A DNA stretch of 64,000 nucleotides from Pseudohalocynthiibacter aestuariivivens (GTDB lineage Bacteria; Pseudomonadota; Alphaproteobacteria; Rhodobacterales; Rhodobacteraceae), in NCBI RefSeq assembly GCF_018457175.1, contig NZ_JAGFNU010000009.1, positions 1 through 64,000 on the forward strand. Reading direction: 5' to 3'. The notes beneath the pieces are model-generated. The model was not told the origin of the DNA. It saw only the letters and a program-made list of their open reading frames with translations, and did no database searches. Both the position numbers and the translations under genes were made by a program. This document shows positions 27,620-36,291 of this stretch, piece by piece. The first letter of the stretch is position 1. Every line of letters begins with the position of its first letter.

Positions 27620-27797
27620 ACCAATACGCACCTTTGACTTTCGATGTTCACACGTAACTATAGCGGGGCTTTGGCCTTCCGTGAACCGTAGCTAGGCAGA
27701 GAGATTCAGCGTCCGCTTCGTCCCGCAAAGCAGGCCTTCGCAATGGTTGGAATTACAGCCCGATTGCAACTCTTCCAATCACGTGCGGTTTGCTTCG

Positions 27798-28985
27798 CTA
27801 GCCAAACGCTGCGCGGGCCAAAACATTGAGCCCTATCACAAGATCATCTTCTGCCGTGTCTTCCTCAAAACTATGGCTGATACCACCAATGGACGGAACA
27901 AACATCATTGCGGTGGGCATCAAGCGTGCAACGTAGGAGGCGTCATGCAACGCGCCTGATGGCATCTTTCGCCAGCTCCCCGGCACCGATTGCTCGGCGG
28001 CAATTTCTAACTTTTCGCGCAAACCTGTATCCATTTTGACCGGTAATATTTGTTGCGACTCTGAAAGACGGGCGCCGATACCGTGCGTGGCACAAACATC
28101 TGCCAGCGTTTCACGCACGATATCCTCCATGCACGCTAACCTGCCCGCGTCACCATCGCGCCATTGGGCCGAGAACCTGACCTGTCCCGGAACAATCGAC
28201 GCGGCGTTTGGATGCACCTCGACATGCCCAATCGTCCAGACGGTTTGCGATGCAACAACATTCTGGAAGCGCCCGTTCAATTCATGCGAAAACTCAGCAA
28301 GGGCTTGAAACGCATCGCGGCGCATCGGCATGGGTGTTGTTCCCGCGTGATTTTGCTGACCTTTAAGTGTCACGAGCAATTCGCGTGTACCGACAATCTC
28401 GGTTACAACGCCAACCTTCTCACCAGAGGTGTCCAGAACAGGGCCCTGTTCGATATGGGGTTCAATGTAACCCGTGAACTGTGCTGGATTAACAAAATCA
28501 CCGGCCAGTTCTTTCATCTTTGAACGTGCGTCCGCGAAACTGATGCCATCGAAATCACATAGATCATCTACCTCCGACAACGAAATGTCGCCAGCCCAAA
28601 CACGGCTTCCGGTGAGCCCGCCAAACCGCCCCTCTTCATCCTGAAAGGATACAACTGAAACTGGCGGGCCACCTGCCTGAACAGACGCGCGCGCAATCGC
28701 GAGCCCCATCAAAACGCCCAACGCGCCGTCAAGCCACCCACCTTCGGGTTGCGTGTCGGAATGAGAGCCAATGAGCAGGCTTTTTTCGGCAGGATGCAGA
28801 CCAAACAAATTGCCGACCGGGTCAAACTGCGGTGTTAATCCGGCCTCCTGCATTTCAGCCGCCAGCCACAGCCGCGCCGCGATATCCATATCCGAAAATG
28901 CACGTCGTACAATACCAGTTCCCGTCGCACCAAACGTGCGCAGTTGATGAAGATCTTTCAGAAAACGATCCGCACCAACTGACAT
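27798..28985 (-). CDS. M20-family Zn-dependent amidohydrolase (N-carbamoyl amino acid / allantoate type)
   Basis: A 395-residue di-zinc hydrolase of the hydantoinase/carbamoylase group. Motifs: [21 protein letters not shown] (first metal histidine and bridging aspartate, about 72-92), [10 protein letters not shown] (catalytic and metal glutamates, about 114-123), [12 protein letters not shown], and [21 protein letters not shown] in the lid domain; HSFEEDT supplies the last histidine. Substrates are N-carbamoyl amino acids, ureidoglycolate or allantoate; this one cannot be decided. It starts 3 nt after the formate dehydrogenase stop, so the two are coupled. Confidence 0.87.
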   Translation of the reverse strand: MSVGADRFLKDLHQLRTFGATGTGIVRRAFSDMDIAARLWLAAEMQEAGLTPQFDPVGNLFGLHPAEKSLLIGSHSDTQPEGGWLDGALGVLMGLAIARASVQAGGPPVSVVSFQDEEGRFGGLTGSRVWAGDISLSEVDDLCDFDGISFADARSKMKELAGDFVNPAQFTGYIEPHIEQGPVLDTSGEKVGVVTEIVGTRELLVTLKGQQNHAGTTPMPMRRDAFQALAEFSHELNGRFQNVVASQTVWTIGHVEVHPNAASIVPGQVRFSAQWRDGDAGRLACMEDIVRETLADVCATHGIGARLSESQQILPVKMDTGLREKLEIAAEQSVPGSWRKMPSGALHDASYVARLMPTAMMFVPSIGGISHSFEEDTAEDDLVIGLNVLARAAFG

Positions 28986-28988
28986 GAT

Positions 28989-31769
28989 TTATTCGGCCGC
29001 TATCGCGCTATCCTGCTTTTCTACCCTAACGGCCGAGAATTTAAATTCTGGGATCTTGCCGTAGGGATCGACCGCGGGGTTGGTCAGAATGTTCGCCGCT
29101 GCCTCTACAAAAGCAAATGGCAGGAAGACCATATCTTCGGCAATTGCGCGGTCAGCACGCGCCATGATCTCGATTGACCCACGTCGGGTTGTCAGTCGGA
29201 TCATGTCACCCGGTTCAACGCCCATTGTACGCAAGGTTTTGGGATGAAGGGAACAGTTCGCCTCAGGCTCAACCGCGTCCAGAACCTTTGATCGACGTGT
29301 CATAGAGCCAGTGTGCCAATGTTCAAGCTGGCGTCCGGTGGTCAGGATCATCGGATAGTCTGCATCCGGCGCTTCATCAGGCGCGATAACACTTGCAGGC
29401 GTGAATTTGGCACGACCGTCAGGCCGTGGGAATCCGTCTCCGAACACAATCGCCTGACCGGGGTCAGTTGGGCTGAGCGACGGATAAGTCACCGCGCCTT
29501 CGTTCACCAGACGATCCCAGGTTATGTTATCAAGGCTTTTCATATTCAGCTTCATTTCAGCAAAGACTTCGGATGGGTCGGTATAGCCCCAATCCAGCCC
29601 AAGCCGTTTTGCAAGCTCTACCTCGATCCACCAATCCTGCTTTGCTTCACCCGGGGGTGTCACTGCAGGGCGGCCCATCTGCACCTGACGGTTGGTGTTC
29701 GTCACAGTGCCTGATTTTTCATAAAATGCCGAAGCTGGCAGGATGACATCTGCAAAGCACGCCGTTTCGGTGACAAAAATATCCTGCACAACAAGATGCT
29801 CTAACTTTGCAAATGCATCGCGTGCGTGTTCGACATCCGGGTCGGACATCGCCGGGTTTTCCCCCAGAATGTACATGCCGCGCGTGTTTCCGGCGTGAAT
29901 ATCATCCACAATCTCGGTTACGGTCAGGCCTTTTTCAGCGCTGAAATCACCTGATTTCCAGACCTCGGTAAAGGCAGAACGAACACCATCGTCCGTGACC
30001 GTCTGATAGTCCGGCAGGAACATCGGAATGAGCCCGGCGTCAGACGCGCCCTGCACGTTATTTTGTCCGCGCAACGGGTGCAAACCTGCACCCGGTCGGC
30101 CAATCTGGCCAGACATCAGAGCAAGACTGATCAGACAGCGCGAATTGTCAGTTCCGTGGATATGTTGCGATATGCCCATGCCCCAGAAAATCATGGCTGC
30201 GTTAGCGCCTGCAAAGAGGCGAGCCACGTCACGCAAAACTTCAGGTTCGATACCGCAAATCTCACTCATCGCTTCGGGCGAGAAGCCTTTGAGATGCTCT
30301 TTTTCAGCTTCCCAGTTCTCTGTGTAGGCATCGATATATTGTTTGTCGTACAGCTCTTCTTCGACAATCACATTCATGATCGCGTTCAGCATTGAAACGT
30401 CAGCACCGGGCCGGAATTGCAGCATATGTGTTGCAAAACGGCGCAAGCCAACGCCGCGCGGGTCCATCACGATTAGCTTGCCGCCACGTTTCGTAAATTG
30501 CTTAAAAAAGGTCGCCGCAACCGGGTGATTCTCTATCGGATTACAGCCTATAACAATCGCGACATCCGAATTTTCGATTTCATTAAAGGTTGCGGTAACC
30601 GCGCCTGAACCAACATTTTCTATCAATGCCGCAACCGAAGATGCATGGCAAAGTCGTGTACAGTGATCAACGTTGTTATGGCCAAATCCCTGACGGATCA
30701 GTTTCTGAAAAAGGTAGGCTTCTTCATTAGTGCATTTCGCGCTGCCAAACCCGGCAATCGATTTTCCGCCCTGCGTGTCGCGCAGTTTGGCAAGACCTCC
30801 TGCAGCAACATCAAGTGCCTCTTCCCAGGTTGCTTCTCGAAAATGGGTCAGCGGATTGGCCGGATCAACATTCAGACCTTTTGCCTGTGCATCTTCGCGG
30901 CGGATCAGAGGCTTCGTTATCCGGTGCGGGTGGTGGATGTAGTCAAAACCAAACCGCCCCTTAACGCAGAGCCGCCCTTCGTTTGCCGGGCCGTTGATAC
31001 CGTCTACATATTTCACTTTGCCGTCTTTAATCTTTAGCGAAACCTGACAGCCGACGCCGCAAAACGGGCAGATGCTTTCGACTTCATTGTCAAAATCACG
31101 ACTGTCCCCAACCTGGTTCTCATCCGTCACAGTCGCAGGCATCAACGCGCCAGTCGGACAGGCCTGAACACATTCACCGCAAGCCACGCAGGTTGACGCG
31201 CCCATCGGGTCTGCCATATCAAATGTCGGGTAGGCATCATGCCCGCGCCCGGCCATGCCGATCACGTCGTTGACCTGCACTTCGCGACAGGCCCGCACGC
31301 ACAAACCGCATTGAATGCAGGCGTCTAGATTTACGCTCATCGCGACATGGCTGTCATCCAAAAGCGGAATGCGCCCGTCTTCCAGTTTGGGAAACCGGCT
31401 TTCGCCAACACCCTGCATCGCGGCCATATCCCAAAGGTGGGATGACTTATCGTGGGCCACTTCCTGCGCTGGCTGATCGGAAACAAGCATCTCCATAACC
31501 AACTTGCGGGCGGTATCTGCACGTGCCGAATCTGTTGTGACCTTCATCCCTTCGCTTGGTGTGCGAATGCAGGACGCGGCCAAAACCCGCTCTCCGTCAA
31601 TTTCAACCATGCAGGCACGACAGTTGCCGTCAGACCGATATCCAGGAGCGTCCTTGTGACAAAGATGTGGAATAAGCGTGCCTTCACGCTTGGCAACTTC
31701 CCAGATTGTTTCGCCGTTTTCGGCTTCAACGTCTTTGCCGTCCAGGGTGAATCGGATGTTATCGGTCAT
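28989..31769 (-). CDS. fdhF: Formate dehydrogenase alpha subunit (Mo, Cys type)
   Basis: A 926-residue iron-sulfur molybdenum enzyme that oxidises formate to CO2. N-terminal [2Fe-2S] ferredoxin domain (C37, C50, C53, C67), NADH-dehydrogenase-G-type segment, two 4Fe-4S clusters (CIQCGLCVRAC 151-161, CVACGECVQAC 194-204), the cofactor-domain cluster CPFCGVGC (234-241), and DHCTRLCHASS (368-378), where C374 stands at the selenocysteine position of E. coli FdhF. Length matches NAD-linked FdsA/FdhA subunits. The partners FdsB/FdsG (flavin and Fe-S) and the sulfurtransferase FdhD are absent nearby. GGGAG precedes the ATG. Confidence 0.92.
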   Translation of the reverse strand: MTDNIRFTLDGKDVEAENGETIWEVAKREGTLIPHLCHKDAPGYRSDGNCRACMVEIDGERVLAASCIRTPSEGMKVTTDSARADTARKLVMEMLVSDQPAQEVAHDKSSHLWDMAAMQGVGESRFPKLEDGRIPLLDDSHVAMSVNLDACIQCGLCVRACREVQVNDVIGMAGRGHDAYPTFDMADPMGASTCVACGECVQACPTGALMPATVTDENQVGDSRDFDNEVESICPFCGVGCQVSLKIKDGKVKYVDGINGPANEGRLCVKGRFGFDYIHHPHRITKPLIRREDAQAKGLNVDPANPLTHFREATWEEALDVAAGGLAKLRDTQGGKSIAGFGSAKCTNEEAYLFQKLIRQGFGHNNVDHCTRLCHASSVAALIENVGSGAVTATFNEIENSDVAIVIGCNPIENHPVAATFFKQFTKRGGKLIVMDPRGVGLRRFATHMLQFRPGADVSMLNAIMNVIVEEELYDKQYIDAYTENWEAEKEHLKGFSPEAMSEICGIEPEVLRDVARLFAGANAAMIFWGMGISQHIHGTDNSRCLISLALMSGQIGRPGAGLHPLRGQNNVQGASDAGLIPMFLPDYQTVTDDGVRSAFTEVWKSGDFSAEKGLTVTEIVDDIHAGNTRGMYILGENPAMSDPDVEHARDAFAKLEHLVVQDIFVTETACFADVILPASAFYEKSGTVTNTNRQVQMGRPAVTPPGEAKQDWWIEVELAKRLGLDWGYTDPSEVFAEMKLNMKSLDNITWDRLVNEGAVTYPSLSPTDPGQAIVFGDGFPRPDGRAKFTPASVIAPDEAPDADYPMILTTGRQLEHWHTGSMTRRSKVLDAVEPEANCSLHPKTLRTMGVEPGDMIRLTTRRGSIEIMARADRAIAEDMVFLPFAFVEAAANILTNPAVDPYGKIPEFKFSAVRVEKQDSAIAAE

Positions 31770-31954
31770 AGGCGGGCTCCCTTAATCGCCCCAATTTAAA
31801 GCATAGCAAAGGAAAGGCGAAGCCCTCATCCGCGACAGGCAGGTAACCAAATGCGCCAAGGCAGGTTCCTAACGGAAAATAATGACATTTCAACGCACGT
31901 CCTTTCCCCTGCCGCAACATTGACATAAGTCTCTGGGCAAAGGAGCAAACAACC

Positions 31955-32614
31955 ATGTCGCAGATCACCTTTGTTCGTCATGGACAAGCCCAGACCAACG
32001 CCCGTGACGAAGAGAGTTATGACCAGCTTAGCCCGCTCGGCCATCAACAGGCAAAGTGGCTGGGTGAACATCTGACGCTTTCAGGCGCGCGATTCGAACG
32101 CGTCTATTGCGGAACATTGATACGCCAAAACGAAACTGCACTTTCCATGGGGGCCGACCTTCATGCAGAAATCATTCAGGACTCACGGCTTAACGAGATC
32201 GAGTATTTCACACTTGCAGAGTTGATCAAGACACAACATGGCTTACCAATTCCAGACTCCCGTGAAGGATTTGTCGCGCATCTGCCGGCGCTTTTCACGT
32301 TATGGCAGGCGGGTGACATCGACAATCCACCCGAAAGCTTCCAGGCTTTTGAAGACCGTGTCTCTGGTGTGATTGACGAAATTGCACAAGGAAAAGGGCC
32401 AGCCCTTGCAGTAACGTCAGCCGGGCTGATCAGCATGGTTTTGCGGCTTACAATGGGGCTTGGTACACCGGCAATGTCACGCGCCTGCCTTGCAATCATG
32501 AATACGTCTGTCCATCATCTTCACCGGTTGGGGGACACCATGGCCCTGACCCATTTCAACGGCGTACCGCATCTCGAAAATACAGAACGCAGGTTTGCAC
32601 AAACGCATCTTTAA
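31955..32614 (+). CDS. Histidine phosphatase superfamily protein lacking the second histidine
   Basis: A 219-residue phosphoglycerate-mutase-like protein. The N-terminal RHG motif FVRHGQA (H9) and the second arginine in RQNETALSM are present. Where most members have SHGG, this one reads VTSAGLIS (about 152-159), so the second catalytic histidine is missing; similar TSGG variants exist in other bacteria. Activity is therefore doubtful or changed. AAAGGAG lies 10 nt before the ATG. It is divergent from the formate dehydrogenase gene and 49 nt upstream of the saccharopine genes. Confidence 0.82.
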   Translation: MSQITFVRHGQAQTNARDEESYDQLSPLGHQQAKWLGEHLTLSGARFERVYCGTLIRQNETALSMGADLHAEIIQDSRLNEIEYFTLAELIKTQHGLPIPDSREGFVAHLPALFTLWQAGDIDNPPESFQAFEDRVSGVIDEIAQGKGPALAVTSAGLISMVLRLTMGLGTPAMSRACLAIMNTSVHHLHRLGDTMALTHFNGVPHLENTERRFAQTHL

Positions 32615-32663
32615 GGCATCGCTGGACAGGGTTATTGTTCGTCCGAAATTTAACGAAAGCAAC

Positions 32664-33722
32664 ATGATGACACATCTTTGGGTACGGGCCGAACAGCGGC
32701 AAAACGAGGAACGCGTTGGAATTACACCCGAGGGTGCAAAGGCATTGCTGGACGCAGGTTTGAAAGTAACTGTCGAAGAAAGTTCAGCCCGTGCCATTCC
32801 GCTTGCTGGCTACCGCGAAGCCGGGTGTGAAATTGCGCCTGAGAACAGCTGGCCAGACGCACCTGCAGATGCAATTATTTTTGGTCTTAAAGAACTGCCA
32901 GAAGACGGCACACCGCTTCCGCATCGCCACATCATGTTTGGTCATGCATATAAGGGTCAGCATTCTGGCAAGGCTCTGTTACAACGCTTCAAAACCGGTG
33001 GCGGAACGCTTTACGACCTTGAATATCTGGTCGATGAAACGGGTCGCCGGGTTGCCGCATTCGGGTACTGGGCTGGTTTCGCAGGTGCTGCTGTAAGCCT
33101 GAAATGCTGGGTTGCACAACAGCACGGTAGCATTTGTGGGCCGGTCGGTGTCTATGCCAGCAAGGATGACTTGCTTGATGATCTGGGAACAGAGCTCGAC
33201 GCGCTTTCGGATGAGCGCCCAACAGCTTTGGTCATTGGCGCACTGGGCCGCGTTGGTGCCGGCGCTTCTGACCTTTGCGAAAGCCTCGGGGTTCCTGTCA
33301 CGAAATGGGATATGGCCGAAACCGCCTCTGGCGGACCGTTTCCCGAGGTGCTGCAGCACGATCTTTTCATCAACTGTATCTTTGCACGGCCCGGAACACC
33401 TGTCTTTGTGCCAAAATCTGCCCTGACAGCGCAGCGCACTCTTACGGTTGTCGGAGATGTGGCATGTGATCCGGACAGCGATTACAACCCAGTTCCGGTT
33501 TACGAAAGTGCAACGACTTGGGAATCCCCTGCCGTTCGCGTGTATGACACTCCCCCGTTAGATGTCATGGCGATCGACAACCTTCCGTCAATGTTGCCGC
33601 GCGAGTCATCCGAGGATTTTGCGGGTCAGCTTTTGGCGTCGCTGATGACTCTTCCCGATCTTACGTCTAGCGTCTGGGGAAGAGCCAAAGCTGAATTTGA
33701 TAAACACACAAAAACCCTGTGA
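32664..33722 (+). CDS. Saccharopine dehydrogenase, lysine-forming type (LYS1-like)
   Basis: A 352-residue protein of the AlaDh/PNT-related saccharopine dehydrogenase family (EC 1.5.1.7 type), which reversibly joins lysine and 2-oxoglutarate. Motifs: LWVRAEQRQNEERVGITPEG at the N-terminus (substrate-binding R and E), FGHAYKGQ, YDLEYLVDETGRRVAAFGYWAGFAGA, and the Rossmann loop VIGALGRVGAGA. The start at the ATG pair 32664/32667 matches the family N-terminus; the upstream part overlaps the phosphatase gene. The glutamate-forming partner follows after 7 nt, which points to lysine breakdown. Confidence 0.88.
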   Translation: MMTHLWVRAEQRQNEERVGITPEGAKALLDAGLKVTVEESSARAIPLAGYREAGCEIAPENSWPDAPADAIIFGLKELPEDGTPLPHRHIMFGHAYKGQHSGKALLQRFKTGGGTLYDLEYLVDETGRRVAAFGYWAGFAGAAVSLKCWVAQQHGSICGPVGVYASKDDLLDDLGTELDALSDERPTALVIGALGRVGAGASDLCESLGVPVTKWDMAETASGGPFPEVLQHDLFINCIFARPGTPVFVPKSALTAQRTLTVVGDVACDPDSDYNPVPVYESATTWESPAVRVYDTPPLDVMAIDNLPSMLPRESSEDFAGQLLASLMTLPDLTSSVWGRAKAEFDKHTKTL

Positions 33723-33729
33723 GGAAGAT

Positions 33730-34878
33730 ATGACAATCCATTGGTGTGGCACCGGCCTTTCGGCCATCCCCGGCCTCCGCCGCCTGATTGAAGCCGGTCA
33801 CAAAGTGACTGTCTGGAACAGGACTATCGGGAAGGCACAAGAGGCCGTTGGCGATCTGACCGATGACATTCATGTATTCTCGCTTGATGATCTTGCAGCA
33901 GTTCTGCAATCCGGCGATGTCGCGGTTTCAATGCTTCCGGGCGATTGGCATGTACCCTTGGCAGAGCTGTGCATTTCCAAAGGCGCGCATTTTGTCAGTT
34001 CCAGCTATATCGCCCCCGAAATGAGAGCTTTGGATGCGACTGCCCGAGATGCTGGTGTTTGCCTTGTGAACGAAGTTGGCCTTGACCCCGGCATTGACCA
34101 TTTGATGGCGCATTGGCTGGTTGCTGATTATCGTGCCTCAGGTGCCTATAACGCCACAAACGGCATCACCTTCAAATCTTACTGTGGCGGGGTGCCAAAA
34201 ATACCAAACCCCTTTCGCTATAAGTTTAGCTGGTCACCGGTTGGCGTGCTCAAGGCACTGCGGTCTCCGTCAAAATCGATCCGTGACTATGTTTCGCTTG
34301 ATGTTGCGCGCCCCTGGGATGCGATCAGCAGCTATACCGCTCCGCTTGATCAGCCCGAAACCTTTGAAGTCTATCCGAACCGGGATTCGCTCCCGTTCAT
34401 GGCTGACTACCAGTTCGATAAAAACTGGCGTGTTAAAGAGTTCGTTCGTGGCACCCTGCGGCTGAACGGCTGGGCAGAGGCGTGGAAAGACGTTTTTTCC
34501 GAAATTGAAACGCTTTCCGGCCCTGCGGGTGACGCACGTCTTCAGGAAATGTCGGATCAGTTCTGGGACGAGAACAGCTATGACGAGGGCGAACCCGACC
34601 GCGTGATCATGTGCGTCGAACTTAAAGCCGAAAAAGAGGGTGTTCCTGTGTACCACAAAACATATGTGATGGACGCCTGGGGCGACGAACGCGGCACAGC
34701 AATGGCGCGGCTTGTGTCCGTTCCTGTCTCGTTGGCTGTCGAGGCTGTCCTGAACCGTGAAATCGCCGCAGGTGTGCATGCAGCACCCTCAGACCCCAAA
34801 CTGATTGCACGCTGGATGGGTGAAGTTGACCGTCTTGCACAACATCTGCAGGTGGTTGATGACTGCAAATCGTTTTGA
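33730..34878 (+). CDS. Saccharopine dehydrogenase, glutamate-forming type
   Basis: A 382-residue saccharopine reductase/dehydrogenase that splits saccharopine to glutamate and 2-aminoadipate 6-semialdehyde. Seen: N-terminal nucleotide-binding strand IHWCGTGLSAIPGLRRL (a less regular GxGxxG), VAVSMLPGDWHVPLAELC, NEVGLDPGIDHLMAH (the family signature, about 117-131) and SYCGGVPKIPNPFRYKFSWSP (about 152-172). AGGAAG lies just before ATG 33730. With the gene before it, it forms the two-enzyme saccharopine route known from plants and some roseobacters. A strong terminator follows. Confidence 0.92.
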   Translation: MTIHWCGTGLSAIPGLRRLIEAGHKVTVWNRTIGKAQEAVGDLTDDIHVFSLDDLAAVLQSGDVAVSMLPGDWHVPLAELCISKGAHFVSSSYIAPEMRALDATARDAGVCLVNEVGLDPGIDHLMAHWLVADYRASGAYNATNGITFKSYCGGVPKIPNPFRYKFSWSPVGVLKALRSPSKSIRDYVSLDVARPWDAISSYTAPLDQPETFEVYPNRDSLPFMADYQFDKNWRVKEFVRGTLRLNGWAEAWKDVFSEIETLSGPAGDARLQEMSDQFWDENSYDEGEPDRVIMCVELKAEKEGVPVYHKTYVMDAWGDERGTAMARLVSVPVSLAVEAVLNREIAAGVHAAPSDPKLIARWMGEVDRLAQHLQVVDDCKSF

Positions 34879-34945
34879 ATTATTCGCATTTCCAGCGGTT
34901 TGTTTTGTGAAACGTCGATTAAGATTCTGAATGTCTTTCATGCAA

Positions 34946-34987
34946 ACAAAAAGGTGCCACCAAGTTCATCGGGGCACCTTTTTTTGT
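34946..34987. terminator. Bidirectional rho-independent terminator
   Basis: AAAAAGGTGCC (34947-34957) pairs with GGCACCTTTTT (34973-34983) over a 15-nt loop, followed by T runs; A runs upstream give a T tract on the other strand. It ends the saccharopine operon and the small convergent gene. Confidence 0.88.
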
Positions 34988-35001
34988 TGTTTGTATTCTA
35001 G

Positions 35002-35229
35002 CTAAGCTTTCGCTGCTTCGTTTACTTCAAAGTCGATTTTATTTGCCAAAGTGTGTAGCAGGTTTGCCGCTTTCCCACATAACCTGATCACAAAATTCTG
35101 AAGGTTCTGAACGGTTTTAGGCTGTCTGTAACTCCAATAGGGGTGGTCTTTTGTGTTCCGTACTCCTGCACGCAGAAGCATTAGATCGAGTTCAGTGTAG
35201 TGCGGCTTTGTATGTGTGTTCCGTGGCAT
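35002..35229 (-). CDS. Hypothetical protein (75 aa)
   Basis: A 75-residue basic protein of unknown function with a very good SD (AGGAG 7 nt before the ATG) and a terminator 15 nt after its stop, so it is probably expressed. The N-terminal part is rich in His, Arg and Tyr (MPRNTHTKPHYTELDLM), with KDHPYWSYRQ in the middle, and the second half is a predicted amphipathic helix (NFVIRLCGKAANLLHTLANKI). No signal peptide. It lies between the saccharopine operon and the divergent LysR gene. Confidence 0.65.
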   Translation of the reverse strand: MPRNTHTKPHYTELDLMLLRAGVRNTKDHPYWSYRQPKTVQNLQNFVIRLCGKAANLLHTLANKIDFEVNEAAKA

Positions 35230-35300
35230 GGTAAGCTCCTTTATTGTTTGTCAGTTCGCGATTATCGGCACCTTGTAAGAACCATAATGAAACCCGCGCC

Positions 35301-35347
35301 TTGACAACAAACGATCAATTTTTGCACTATGGTTTAGTTTTTCTAAA
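35301..35347 (+). promoter_or_regulatory. Promoter and palindrome of the GcvA-like regulator
   Basis: TTGACA (35301-35306) and CACTAT (35325-35330, 18-nt spacing) form a likely promoter. Just after it TTTAG-TTTTT-CTAAA (35333-35347) is an inverted repeat of the kind bound by GcvA-type LysR regulators, suggesting autorepression. Confidence 0.5.
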
Positions 35348-35358
35348 GTATGTGAAAC

Positions 35359-36255
35359 ATGGCCAGACGCTTACCCAACCTGAACCAACTGCGCGCATTC
35401 GAGGCCGCAGCCCGTCATGTAAGCTTCAAAGAAGCGGCAAACGAGTTGTGCGTTTCGCAGGCGGCCGTTAGCCATCAGATTAAAGCACTGGAAGATTATC
35501 TTGAAGTTCAGCTTTTTAACCGGCTAACACGCGAAGTTCAGCTCACTGAAACAGGAGAGGCATACGCGCCCGTACTTACGCGTGCGCTCGACGAAATAGA
35601 AGGCGCTACAGCAGAAGTTCTGAACCAGCGAATGGAAGGGACAATCGTAATCTCTGCTGCGCCGTTTTATTCCAATCGTCTTGTTCTTCCACGTTTGAAA
35701 CGGTTTCACGACAAGAATCCTGGCTTAAGAATCCAGTTACGTTTCGAAGACGACGTTATTGATTTTCAAAAAACGGATGTTGACGCCGGATTACGATACG
35801 GCGACGGAAAATGGCCTGGTCTGGCTGCAATTTTATTGCATGGCGACCAAATTGGGCCCGTCTGTTCACCCTCATTTATAGGCAACAAGAGCCTTCCACT
35901 GCGACCCACTGAGATTGCAGATATGACCCTTGGCCATATCGAGGGTAGAATGCATGACTGGTTTGACTGGTTTAAATCAGCAGGGATTAAAAACCTCCCC
36001 GATTTAACGACAGTGGAATACAAAAACCGTGCGCGGATGCTTGATCTGGCGCTTTCAGGAAATGGAATCGCGATTGCCGACTCAAAGCTCACGCAAACGG
36101 ACGAAGCAACTGGTCAACTCGTGCGTCTGCACCCTCTGACCGTTGCGACGTCGCGTGGGATGTACCTTGTCTTCCCAAAATCTTTGCGGCCTGATCAGAG
36201 GATCGTAGAATTCGCAGACTGGATGCAGAACGAAATCGCGAACCTGGCTGCGTAA
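35359..36255 (+). CDS. LysR-family regulator, GcvA-like
   Basis: A 298-residue LysR protein starting RRLPNLNQLRAFEAAARHVSF, then the HTH KEAANELCVSQAAVSHQIKALEDYL and LFNRLTREVQLTETG, which are hallmarks of the GcvA group. The effector domain fills residues 92-295. The SD is weak. It follows the saccharopine operon with only the small convergent gene between, so control of lysine breakdown is possible but not shown. Confidence 0.92.
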   Translation: MARRLPNLNQLRAFEAAARHVSFKEAANELCVSQAAVSHQIKALEDYLEVQLFNRLTREVQLTETGEAYAPVLTRALDEIEGATAEVLNQRMEGTIVISAAPFYSNRLVLPRLKRFHDKNPGLRIQLRFEDDVIDFQKTDVDAGLRYGDGKWPGLAAILLHGDQIGPVCSPSFIGNKSLPLRPTEIADMTLGHIEGRMHDWFDWFKSAGIKNLPDLTTVEYKNRARMLDLALSGNGIAIADSKLTQTDEATGQLVRLHPLTVATSRGMYLVFPKSLRPDQRIVEFADWMQNEIANLAA

Positions 36256-36291
36256 ACCAATTTCTTTTTTAGCTATCAAACCACCTGCCAT

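Noticed and set aside
31918-31955. TTGACA 30 nt before the histidine phosphatase gene as a promoter
   Set aside because: No -10 element fits at 16-18 nt; the expected place is occupied by the SD.
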